Part shown: piece after piece, positions 8,048-15,794 of the stretch | How the letters are laid out: every line of letters starts with the position of its first letter | Position numbering within the stretch: position 1 is the stretch's first letter | Source of the DNA: Alphaproteobacteria bacterium | Lineage (GTDB): Bacteria; Pseudomonadota; Alphaproteobacteria; Puniceispirillales; Puniceispirillaceae | Assembly (NCBI GenBank): GCA_022425485.1 | Contig: JAKMFL010000010.1 | Location: forward strand, 1-64,000 | Length of the DNA: 64,000 nucleotides | Direction: 5' to 3' | Position numbers and translations under genes: made by a program | Notes under the pieces: generated by a model | What the model was told of the DNA's origin: nothing | Seen by the model: only the letters and a program-made list of their open reading frames with translations | The model's database searches: none

Positions 8048-9202
8048 ATGCCAGATAGCCCAAATCCTGAGATAGGTTTTGATGTGCCAGCCCGTGTTGG
8101 CATGGCTTTAGAAGAAGTGCAAACCCCTTGCTTAATCGTTGATTTAGACGCTTTTGAGGTTAATTTAGTGCGTATGCGCAAGCTAGCTGATGCCAGCAAT
8201 GTTGGGCTTCGTGCGCACGCGAAAATGCATAAATCTGTGGATGTAGCTAAACGCCAAATGGAGATTGGCGGCGCTATTGGCATTTGCTGTCAGAAAGTCT
8301 CTGAGGCAGAAGTATTTGCGCGGGCAGGCTTCGATAATATCCTGATAACAAATCAGGTTTGCGACCCGGTTAAAATCGACCGCATGGCAGCTTTCTGCCA
8401 CCCGGACAAGCGGATTATCTGTTGTGTTGATGATATAAAAAATGTGGCTGATTTATCTGCTGCGGCTACAAAACATCAAGCAATTATTGAATGTTTAGTA
8501 GAGTTGGAATGCGGAACCATGCGTTGCGGGGTGCGTGATTTAGACGTGCTGGTAAAAATAGCCCAAGCTATCGAGGCGGCGCCGGGGCTTAAATTCACTG
8601 GCCTGCAAGCCTATAATGGGCGGGTGCAACACCATCAGAGTTTTGATGACCGCAAAGGGGTAGAAGCCGATGTTGTCGCGATGAGCAAAAACGCTATCGC
8701 CGCGCTGAGAGAAGCAGGCTTGTCTTGCGAGATTGTCAGCGGCGGGGGCACTGGCTCTTTTACCTTTGAGGCAGACTCTGGACTGTTTAACGAAATTCAG
8801 TGCGGCTCTTATGCTTTTATGGATGCGGATTATGGCCGAATAGAAAATGCCGACGGCCAGCGCTTTGATACAGCCGAATGGCAAAATGCCTTATTTCTCT
8901 GGACAAGTATCGTCAGCACCGCACAAAAAGGACGGGCTGTTTGTGATGCAGGGCTAAAGGTACAATCAGTGGATAGCGGCTTGCCCGTAGTGTTCGACCG
9001 AGAAGGGCTGGTTTATACACAATGCTCGGATGAGCATGGAATTATTGCGGATGATGCTGGGATTTTAGCCGTAAATGACAAAATTAAGCTTGTCCCGGGC
9101 CATTGCGACCCAACCTGTAATTTACATGACTGGTATGTTTGCGTGCGCGGCGGTAAGGTAGAGGCGCTGTGGCCAGTTTCTGCGCGGGGCAAAGCGTTTT
9201 AA
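8048..9202 (+). CDS. D-threonine aldolase/DSD1-family PLP enzyme
   Basis: This 384-residue protein has the alanine-racemase-like N-terminal barrel with the PLP lysine at position 59 (RAHAKMHKS) and the C-terminal D-serine dehydratase-like domain ending in PGHCDPTCNLHDWYV. The metal-binding pair reads His352-x-Asp354, the arrangement I know from D-threonine aldolases and 3-hydroxyaspartate aldolases; eukaryotic D-serine dehydratases use His-x-Cys. A cytosolic aldolase of D-beta-hydroxy amino acids is therefore more likely than a dehydratase, by inference. It starts five bases after the lipoprotein gene and converges with an MFS transporter gene. Confidence 0.82.
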   Translation: MPDSPNPEIGFDVPARVGMALEEVQTPCLIVDLDAFEVNLVRMRKLADASNVGLRAHAKMHKSVDVAKRQMEIGGAIGICCQKVSEAEVFARAGFDNILITNQVCDPVKIDRMAAFCHPDKRIICCVDDIKNVADLSAAATKHQAIIECLVELECGTMRCGVRDLDVLVKIAQAIEAAPGLKFTGLQAYNGRVQHHQSFDDRKGVEADVVAMSKNAIAALREAGLSCEIVSGGGTGSFTFEADSGLFNEIQCGSYAFMDADYGRIENADGQRFDTAEWQNALFLWTSIVSTAQKGRAVCDAGLKVQSVDSGLPVVFDREGLVYTQCSDEHGIIADDAGILAVNDKIKLVPGHCDPTCNLHDWYVCVRGGKVEALWPVSARGKAF

Positions 9203-9216
9203 AGGCAGGTATATTT

Positions 9217-10443
9217 TTAAGCCGGCAGGAGCGAGGCACGCTTATCACGTGTTAAAATCCAAAGGACAATGCCAAGATTAAGGGCGTTCCATGCAATCCC
9301 ATTGATAAAGGCCGCTTGATAAGAGCCAGTAGCCTCATACAACCAGCCAGACATCCAGCCGCCTAAAGCCATTCCAAGAATGGTAACCATAATAACAAAG
9401 CCAACCCGTGCGCCAGCTTCTTTAGGCGGCAGAAATTCCCGCACTACTAGCGCATAGCTTGGCACAATGCCGCCTTGCGAAAGACCAAAAATTAGGCTGA
9501 CGACATAAAGCGAAGCCATACCATCGAAGGGCAGATACATGACCAAAGCGATACCTTGCGCAAAAGAGCCAAGCAAAAGCGTTCTAATGCCGCCTATTTT
9601 ATCCGCTATCAGCCCAGATACAATTCGGCTTATCACCCCCCCAAACAGCATGAGCGAGAGCATTTCTGCGCCTACTGCCGGGCCATATCCAAGCCCCACA
9701 CAATAAGAGACGATATGGACTTGCGGCATTGACATTGCAACACAACAAGCCAGCCCAGCAACACATAACAGCACTTGTAAGCGCAAAGGGGATATCCGCG
9801 TTTTCTGAATATTTTCCGTAACTTTTTGGGCTGCAATTTGATGGCCAGCCTCTGGTAATTCGCGCCGCAATAACAAAGACAGAGGCAGGATAACGCATAA
9901 GGTTACTATTGCTAAGGTGATATAGGCCGCCCGCCAGCCATCTTCGGCTAGAATATCAGATAAAAAGAGAGGCCAAATCCCGCCTGCTAGATAATTTCCA
10001 CTGGCTATCAACGCCACTGCGATACCACGCTGTTTTAAAAACCAGTGCGAGATATCGGTGATTAAGGGCCCGAAGCCAGATGCAGTCCCAAATCCAAGCA
10101 AGAGATGTACCGCTGCTAGCATATAAATATCACTTGTAATGGTGGATAGCATAAAGGCAGAGGCAGAGAGTAGTGCCGCTGCCATAACCGACAAGGTAAC
10201 CCCAAAACGGTCGATAATCCGGCCAATGATCAGGTTTCCAAGTGCAAAGCCGAGCATGTTCATCGTAAAGGGCAGAGAGGTCACTGACCGGCTGGTTACA
10301 AATTCAGCCTCTAAGGCTGGCATAATAGTGATTACCGCCCACATGCCGGTATTGGCAAAGATCGCAATGATTAGCGTGATCACCAACCGGAACCAAGAAT
10401 AGGGCGTATCGTGAATTTGCGGCATTAATTTAGGCACTCTCAT
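9217..10443 (-). CDS. MFS transporter
   Basis: About 408 residues with twelve predicted membrane helices in two bundles of six and a long cytoplasmic loop around residues 185-205. The inter-helix motif GRIIDRFG in the first half and its counterpart GLIADKIGG in the second half identify the major facilitator superfamily. The look is of the OFA/monocarboxylate-porter group, but the substrate cannot be read. Start choice is uncertain: in-frame ATGs exist at 10524, 10443 and 10425, and only the residues from about PQIHDTPYSW onward look like the family. It converges with the aldolase-type gene, leaving 14 bases between stops. Confidence 0.82.
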   Translation of the reverse strand: MRVPKLMPQIHDTPYSWFRLVITLIIAIFANTGMWAVITIMPALEAEFVTSRSVTSLPFTMNMLGFALGNLIIGRIIDRFGVTLSVMAAALLSASAFMLSTITSDIYMLAAVHLLLGFGTASGFGPLITDISHWFLKQRGIAVALIASGNYLAGGIWPLFLSDILAEDGWRAAYITLAIVTLCVILPLSLLLRRELPEAGHQIAAQKVTENIQKTRISPLRLQVLLCVAGLACCVAMSMPQVHIVSYCVGLGYGPAVGAEMLSLMLFGGVISRIVSGLIADKIGGIRTLLLGSFAQGIALVMYLPFDGMASLYVVSLIFGLSQGGIVPSYALVVREFLPPKEAGARVGFVIMVTILGMALGGWMSGWLYEATGSYQAAFINGIAWNALNLGIVLWILTRDKRASLLPA

Positions 10444-10623
10444 AAAAAAAGCAGCAAAGCCTTGCCGCTGCGCAGGCCTCAAATTCTGCACCTTAATCCC
10501 ATAGCAGGTCAAATATTTTCCCATAGCTGGGTATGTTGTACCCCAATACAGGTTTAAGCAGAGCGATTATGGCGTGTTTCTTGCATCCATGCGCAGGGTG
10601 CACAAAATGAAATGGAGATGATA

Positions 10624-10890
10624 ATGGCAGGAGCGTTAGGATCTGAAGATATTGTCGATATAATTGAGGCCACTATTAGGGTGTTAGTTGGTACTGGATT
10701 GACCAGAGAACAAGCTTTGCAAGTGATGCTTAGTCAATTGGCTGTTCAGGTGCAGCCCGAAATTATGCGCCTAGCGGTAAAGGTAAGCGAGAAATATGCG
10801 GATGCCTTCACTAATGCAGATTGGGATCCTGAAAATATGCAAAAAATCACGGATTGCGGGTCTGCTGATCATCCCTTTGCCCAGCTTTAA
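10624..10890 (+). CDS. Small acidic helical protein, unknown
   Basis: The 88-residue product appears all-helical and mildly acidic (MAGALGSEDIVDIIEATIRV onward) with no membrane segment and no recognised family. The ATG at 10624 is preferred over 10612 because GGAG sits seven bases before it. It is flanked by the MFS gene on the other strand and the dehalogenase-type gene downstream. The clear ribosome-binding site and regular composition make it likely to be real. Confidence 0.5.
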   Translation: MAGALGSEDIVDIIEATIRVLVGTGLTREQALQVMLSQLAVQVQPEIMRLAVKVSEKYADAFTNADWDPENMQKITDCGSADHPFAQL

Positions 10891-10921
10891 GAATTAGAAA
10901 CACGCCTAAAGCTATAAAAGC

Positions 10922-10939
10922 CCTAGCAAAAGAGCTAGG
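10922..10939. other. Short hairpin upstream of dehalogenase-type gene
   Basis: CCTAGC and GCTAGG form a perfect six-base stem with an AAAAGA loop, 31 bases after a stop codon. It lacks a T tract, so it may be a weak terminator or a transcript-end stabiliser. Confidence 0.3.
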
Positions 10940-11015
10940 TTGACAAGTAGCAGAGCTTCGCGCGACTCTCCTTTATCAGATTATACTGCTGGTTAAAAAG
11001 AGAGGGCTTTGGAAG

Positions 11016-11726
11016 ATGACAACCCCCATTAGAGCGTTATTATTTGACGTATTTGGCACCGTTGTGGATTGGCGAACATCTGTTAGCGGCGAAATTGAAG
11101 CATTGGCCAGAAGCTATGGCGTAGAAGTGGATGCCCCAGCTATGGCGGATGTATGGCGGGCTGAATATCAGCCAGCTATGGAAGAAATTCGTCAAGAAAA
11201 ACGCCCCTTTGAAATTCTGGATATATTACACCGCGAAAATCTAGAACGTATCCTACCGCGTTTTGGCCTTGCTGAAATATACGAGGAAGATAAAGAAAAG
11301 CTCAATCTATGTTGGCATCGCCTGCAGGGCTGGTCAGATAGTAGTGAGGGATTAAAAGCCCTAAAGCGGCGCTTCATACTGGCCACCCAGTCTAATGGTA
11401 ATATTGCACTTATCGTGAATATGGCAAAAGGGGCTGACCTTGCTTGGGATGTGGTGCTAGGGGCGGAGGTTACTGGCTATTATAAACCGCGGCCAGAGGC
11501 GTATGACAAGGCTTGTGCACAGCTTAACTTGCCTAGTGAGGCCTGTATGATGGTCGCTGCCCACAATGATGATTTGGTTGCCGCCCGCCAGCAAGGCATG
11601 CGCACTGCCTTTGTATGTAGACCAAAAGAACATGGCCCAAACCAGAAAACAGATATGGAGCCTACTTCTAATTGGGACTATGTAGCGAGCAGTTTCACGG
11701 ATCTTGCATCTCAACTTAAATGTTAA
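11016..11726 (+). CDS. Haloacid dehalogenase type II-like HAD hydrolase
   Basis: The 236-residue protein carries the HAD motifs in order: LLFDVFGTVVDWR with nucleophile Asp11, TQSNGN as motif II, YKPRPEAY with the motif III lysine, and VAAHNDDL as motif IV. The VFGTVVDWR and SNGN variants are those of L-2-haloacid dehalogenases rather than general phosphatases. Family members hydrolyse 2-haloalkanoic acids in the cytoplasm, though some have other substrates. A GGAAG ribosome-binding site precedes the ATG. No neighbouring gene suggests a haloacid pathway. Confidence 0.8.
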   Translation: MTTPIRALLFDVFGTVVDWRTSVSGEIEALARSYGVEVDAPAMADVWRAEYQPAMEEIRQEKRPFEILDILHRENLERILPRFGLAEIYEEDKEKLNLCWHRLQGWSDSSEGLKALKRRFILATQSNGNIALIVNMAKGADLAWDVVLGAEVTGYYKPRPEAYDKACAQLNLPSEACMMVAAHNDDLVAARQQGMRTAFVCRPKEHGPNQKTDMEPTSNWDYVASSFTDLASQLKC

Positions 11727-11865
11727 ATATCTTTATTAAGAAACTGTAAAAAAGCAATTATTTATATTTATGCTAGAATTATGGTTAAAAAATAACTTGC
11801 CAGCCCTTTCGGATTATTCTTTGCTAGCCATAGGGATAAGCTATTAGAGGCATGAGGGGCTAGTA

Positions 11866-12117
11866 ATGATATCCGTATTTTTACAGAATTTAGCCGTGAT
11901 TTTGGCGAGTTTATTGGTTCTGGCAAATCATCGCGCTGACTATACTCTTTACATCGCCATAGCCGCGATTGCACTGACCAGTATTCGGTTGATGTTTACA
12001 AAAGGTTTGGGAAGCTTAAAGGTCACTTTTTTCCTAATTCAGGGTTTCATTTTTGCAATTGCGATGTGGTATATTTTGTATCCGGGCCGTTTTAAAGAGA
12101 TTTTGAGTGCATTTTGA
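11866..12117 (+). CDS. Small three-helix membrane protein
   Basis: The 83-residue protein consists almost entirely of three hydrophobic segments (FLQNLAVILASLLVLANH, YIAIAAIALTSIRLMF and FFLIQGFIFAIAMWYILYP). No family is recognised. It lies 27 bases before the cupin gene on the same strand and may share its transcript. Confidence 0.5.
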   Translation: MISVFLQNLAVILASLLVLANHRADYTLYIAIAAIALTSIRLMFTKGLGSLKVTFFLIQGFIFAIAMWYILYPGRFKEILSAF

Positions 12118-12144
12118 TTTATTAGCAAAAAGGCAGGCAAGAAG

Positions 12145-12561
12145 ATGAGTTTATGGAAAGGCCAGACATTTAATGTGAGCCATGCAGATGGCACAGGCAC
12201 CAATGGCGGCGGGTTTGAGGGCGGTTTGCGTGCTTTTTTTGAATATCGTGATTTAGGCATTAAAGACGCAAGCAAAGGCAAGTTTATTGCGCATGTCATC
12301 CGCGCAATACCCGGGCGACATGCCGAGCCGCAATGGCACACGCATGATCTAGATTTTCAAATGGTCTACATCTTAAAAGGATGGGTTATATTTGAATATG
12401 AAGGTCAGGGCGAGATAACGTTGCGTGAGGGCTCTTCTGTTTTGCAACCACCGGGTATAAAACATCGGGAAGTTACGCATAGTGACGATCTGGAATTAAT
12501 CGAGATTTGTTCACCAGCGAGTTTTGAGACAGAACTGACAGGCCCGCCAGAAGAAGTTTAA
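12145..12561 (+). CDS. Cupin-domain protein
   Basis: The 138-residue protein is a single-domain cupin: PQWHTHDLDFQMVYILKG gives the first motif with a histidine pair, and VLQPPGIKHREVTHSDD gives the second with another histidine, consistent with a metal site. The C-terminal LELIEICSPASFET strand closes the barrel. Such proteins are often dioxygenases, isomerases or binding proteins, and the substrate is unknown. Its last codons and stop are covered by a perfect 21-bp tandem duplication, so an identical tail-plus-stop follows the real stop. Confidence 0.78.
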   Translation: MSLWKGQTFNVSHADGTGTNGGGFEGGLRAFFEYRDLGIKDASKGKFIAHVIRAIPGRHAEPQWHTHDLDFQMVYILKGWVIFEYEGQGEITLREGSSVLQPPGIKHREVTHSDDLELIEICSPASFETELTGPPEEV

Positions 12562-12581
12562 GGCCCGCCAGAAGAAGTTTA
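12540..12581. repeat. Perfect 21-bp tandem duplication at cupin 3' end
   Basis: The 21 bases at 12540-12560 are repeated exactly at 12561-12581. The first copy encodes the last residues and the start of the stop codon, and the second is non-coding. It looks like a recent slippage event. Confidence 0.95.
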
Positions 12582-12598
12582 AAGCCAGCCCGAATGAA

Positions 12599-14134
12599 TT
12601 AGCCATTAATACTGGCTTTTGGAACGCAGCCGATATTATGCGGCCATAATAAGGTGCAGATTTCCTCAGCGCGGGTCATATCAAGGCTGGAATTGGTTTG
12701 TAATCGGTAGGCTGGCGCTGTTTTAAGCGTATCTTCGGAAATATCTATTTTCGAGCCGCTGGTATCTAACACATCATGGGCAATAATTTGCAGCCTGTAA
12801 GTGGAGAAAAGCTTGCTAAAACGCCCCTCCAACATGTTCATTTTTTGCTTTGCTTGCGCTACGTCAGCAAAGTCACCAAAGCTGAGATAAAACGCGCTGG
12901 CTGGTCGCTGGTTATCTGGCATATCGCTATAGGAAAGCTCTGGAAGTTGCAGGCTAACCGGCAGAATTAGCGATGTAGCATTCTGCTGGGCAGGGCTAAG
13001 AACGGGCGGTCTTGCGGGCTTGCGCGGTTGTTGCGGCTTCTGTTTTTGCGGCTTTTTTTGCGCGCTCCTCTCTACAGCCTTATTTTTTGTATCTGGCGTT
13101 GGCGCTTTAGCAATTAATGCAGGCTCGTCTGGTATCGGCGGTGGCGCGGTTGGGCGGATGGGCGGCGCCTCTGGCATCTTTATTAATTCGGCCTCTGATC
13201 TAGGTGTTGTTTCTGCCATGCTTTGCGCGGGTGCTGGTGTTGGCATTGGTGTTGGCGCTGGTGTTTGCGCTGGTGTTTGCGCTGGCATCTTTACCTCTGA
13301 TTCTAAATCTGGTTCTGGCCCTGATTCTAAATCTGGTTCTGGCGTTTTGTTAGCATCCTTTCTAGGGCTCGATTTGCTAGATTTTGGCAGGGTTGGCGTA
13401 AAGCTAATCCCGCCGCCAAGGGCTAATGTAAAAGGCTTAGTCTCTTTAGCAGATTTTTTCTCTGATATCTCTTGCGGGTTTTCGGCGCTTTTGTTTTTCA
13501 GTGACGCATTTTCAAGCGGTTTAATTTTGTCAGCTTTTGGGATTTCTGGACTAGCTGGTTCTGAAGGTTTTGTGTCCGCAACTTTAGCTGTTTCAGGCAA
13601 AGAGGCGTTATCTGTGGCAGCTGGCACCTCTTTAACGGCTTTCGTAGCTGGTGCAATAAGATAGGCAAGCTCTGGGTGTTTTTCCCTGATTTGCCTATCT
13701 CCCTGCTGAAATAAAAGGGCACATTGTGTCTTTATCAGCTGTGCCATCTTTTCTTGGCCAATTTTCAAGGTATTTTTATCTGTATCTGCTGGCTGACTGC
13801 TATCATTTGCCATTAATGCGGATAATACCCAGTCGCGATATTCAGCGATAAAGGCCTCAATATCTTTGCTGGCAATATCTTTTTCAAACTCCAACATCAC
13901 GGCTTTGCCAATTACCGCACCTGAAAATTTTCGGCGTTCCTGCCACAACTTACCCATATCCTCATTCAACAGGCTTTGTGATTCCATCAGGGCAGCAAAA
14001 CTTGCACAAATTGCGCCTTGCTCTGCTAGATTACTGTAATTTTTCCATGATTTCAGGTCGATGGCGGCATAGCTGGCGCTGCCGAAAAACGACACACTCA
14101 ACCCAAATAGTAGTGATAACCATCTGTTTTTCAT
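12599..14134 (-). CDS. Exported proline-rich SPOR-like protein
   Basis: The 511-residue product starts with a signal peptide (cleavage expected after ASYA near residue 23). A helical N-terminal domain of about 140 residues is followed by roughly 220 residues rich in Pro, Lys, Ala and Ser with PEPDLES and AQTP/APTP repeats, likely a periplasmic disordered spacer. The last 115 residues (FYLSFGDFADVAQAKQKM, then AYRLQTN and CTLLWPHNIGC) resemble a SPOR peptidoglycan-binding domain. A role at the division site or cell wall is therefore possible but not proven. It lies 80 bases downstream of trpE and is likely in the ppiD-trpE transcript. Confidence 0.65.
   Translation of the reverse strand: MKNRWLSLLFGLSVSFFGSASYAAIDLKSWKNYSNLAEQGAICASFAALMESQSLLNEDMGKLWQERRKFSGAVIGKAVMLEFEKDIASKDIEAFIAEYRDWVLSALMANDSSQPADTDKNTLKIGQEKMAQLIKTQCALLFQQGDRQIREKHPELAYLIAPATKAVKEVPAATDNASLPETAKVADTKPSEPASPEIPKADKIKPLENASLKNKSAENPQEISEKKSAKETKPFTLALGGGISFTPTLPKSSKSSPRKDANKTPEPDLESGPEPDLESEVKMPAQTPAQTPAPTPMPTPAPAQSMAETTPRSEAELIKMPEAPPIRPTAPPPIPDEPALIAKAPTPDTKNKAVERSAQKKPQKQKPQQPRKPARPPVLSPAQQNATSLILPVSLQLPELSYSDMPDNQRPASAFYLSFGDFADVAQAKQKMNMLEGRFSKLFSTYRLQIIAHDVLDTSGSKIDISEDTLKTAPAYRLQTNSSLDMTRAEEICTLLWPHNIGCVPKASING
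13297..13344. repeat. 24-bp tandem repeat inside SPOR-like gene
   Basis: Two adjacent 24-base units differ only in the last base and encode PEPDLESG and PEPDLESE. They belong to the low-complexity spacer, which also contains shorter AQTP/APTP repeats at about 13230-13290. Confidence 0.9.
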
Positions 14135-14214
14135 AACAAAACACCAATAAAATGCATGGCCATGCTCGCCAGCATATTGTTTTTTGCAAGATTAATGCCT
14201 GTTTTCAGCCCTGT

Positions 14215-15729
14215 TTAGCTGAATTGTAGCGCATCTGCTGCGGCGCGGATAAGGGCACGTGCTTTATTCTGGCATTCTTCATACTCAGACTGGGCGACGG
14301 AATCATACACAATGCCTGCGCCTGCCTGAATATGCATCTCACCGCCCTTTAAAATCGCTGTTCGCAGGGCAATGCAGGTATCCATCTCGCCTGTAGCAGA
14401 AATATAGCCAATGGCACCTGCATAAATGCCGCGCCGGTCTGGCTCTAGCTCATCAATGATTTCCATCGCCCGAATTTTAGGTGCGCCAGACACCGTACCT
14501 GCTGGAAAGCCAGCGACAAGCGCATCTAGCATATCGCATTCATCGCGAATGCTTCCACGCACTTCAGAGGCGATATGCATCACATGGCTGTAAAGCTCTA
14601 TCTGGAAGTTGGAAACGACACGCACAGAGCCAGGTTTTGCCACTCGGCCCACATCATTGCGCCCTAAATCTAATAGCATAAGGTGCTCTGAGCGTTCTTT
14701 GATATCGGCCATCAAGCTTTCAGCATGGGCATTATCTTCTTCTTCGTTTGCGCCCCTAGGACGGGTGCCAGCGATTGGGCGAATAGTAACCTCTTCGTCC
14801 CGCAACCGCACTAGAATTTCAGGGCTAGAGCCAACAATGGCAATATTGCCTAGATTGAAATGAAACAGAAAAGGTGAGGGGTTAAGACGGCGCAGACTGC
14901 GATAGAGCGCCAGCGAAGGCAGGGAGAAAGGAATGGTAAAGCGCTGTGAGAGAACAACCTGAAAGATATCCCCTGCGGTAATATATTCTTTGGCACGACG
15001 CACCATTTCGAAAAAGCGTGATTTTTCAATATTACTGTCAGGCTCGGTAAGCTCAGATTGCTTGGGCAGTGAGACAGGAGAGGGCAATTCACGCCGTAAA
15101 CATGCCTCAGTCTCATCCAAAGCTTCATGCGCTGCCTTCCAGCCATCCTCAGATGTTTCAAACGCGCTATGTCTAATCTGATAGGCTAGGGTAATGGTAT
15201 CTTTTAGCCGGTCAAAAATGGCCACAATAGAGGGGCGCATCATGGTACTGTCATAGACATCTAATTTGTCTGGATTATTGTCTGGCAGCACCTCAACATG
15301 GCGGATCATATCATAGCCCAGATAGCCAAATAGACCAGCTGCCATGGGCGGAAGGGGCGCTGTGTTTGGCATCGCACTTTCGTCTAGTAGCGTGCGCAGA
15401 CTATCCAGCGGATTGATGTCGCTCTGTTTTTCAAAATCATCGGGCGTTTTATCTGGGCTACGATTGATAAAAACATCCCGCCCACGCGATCGCCAAATCA
15501 GATCTGGCTTTATCCCGATAACTGAAAAGCGACCCCGTACTTCGCCGCCTTCAACTGATTCAAGCAAGCAATGATGGGTTTGCCCCTCTGCCAGCTTTAG
15601 CATTGCGGCAACCGCTGTCTGTGTATCAGCAACAAAACTGCGGTAAATGATTTGATTCTTCTGGTCTGCAAACAGCTGTTTGCAAGTCTCAAAATCATTA
15701 TGGGCAAGCTCTGTTGGTCGGGGCGTCAT
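14215..15729 (-). CDS. trpE: Anthranilate synthase component I
   Basis: The 504-residue protein is a full-length TrpE that converts chorismate and ammonia from the partner TrpG into anthranilate, the first step of tryptophan synthesis. The N-terminal LLESVEGG feedback-site region and the C-terminal chorismate-binding domain are present, with FLFHFNLG, GTRPRG, GTVSGAPKIRAMEI, RRGIYAGAIGY and AGAGIVYDS. It follows ppiD by 65 bases on the minus strand. The usual partners trpG, trpD and trpC are not next to it; a SPOR-like gene is there instead. No attenuator-type leader peptide rich in Trp was seen upstream. Confidence 0.95.
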   Translation of the reverse strand: MTPRPTELAHNDFETCKQLFADQKNQIIYRSFVADTQTAVAAMLKLAEGQTHHCLLESVEGGEVRGRFSVIGIKPDLIWRSRGRDVFINRSPDKTPDDFEKQSDINPLDSLRTLLDESAMPNTAPLPPMAAGLFGYLGYDMIRHVEVLPDNNPDKLDVYDSTMMRPSIVAIFDRLKDTITLAYQIRHSAFETSEDGWKAAHEALDETEACLRRELPSPVSLPKQSELTEPDSNIEKSRFFEMVRRAKEYITAGDIFQVVLSQRFTIPFSLPSLALYRSLRRLNPSPFLFHFNLGNIAIVGSSPEILVRLRDEEVTIRPIAGTRPRGANEEEDNAHAESLMADIKERSEHLMLLDLGRNDVGRVAKPGSVRVVSNFQIELYSHVMHIASEVRGSIRDECDMLDALVAGFPAGTVSGAPKIRAMEIIDELEPDRRGIYAGAIGYISATGEMDTCIALRTAILKGGEMHIQAGAGIVYDSVAQSEYEECQNKARALIRAAADALQFS

Positions 15730-15794
15730 GGGTTTTTCCGTTCCGTTTAGGGCCTTTATCTGAAATCTTTTACAAGAGCCGAAGCGCCTAGCCT

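Noticed and set aside
10940-10990. TTGACA followed by TTATACT as a promoter for the dehalogenase-type gene
   Set aside because: The spacing between the two elements is far too long for a sigma-70 promoter.
13020-13664. 214-codon plus-strand open frame rich in Gly, Val and Ala
   Set aside because: It is the antisense shadow of the Pro-rich repeats of the SPOR-like gene; composition is explained by the repeats and there is no family match.
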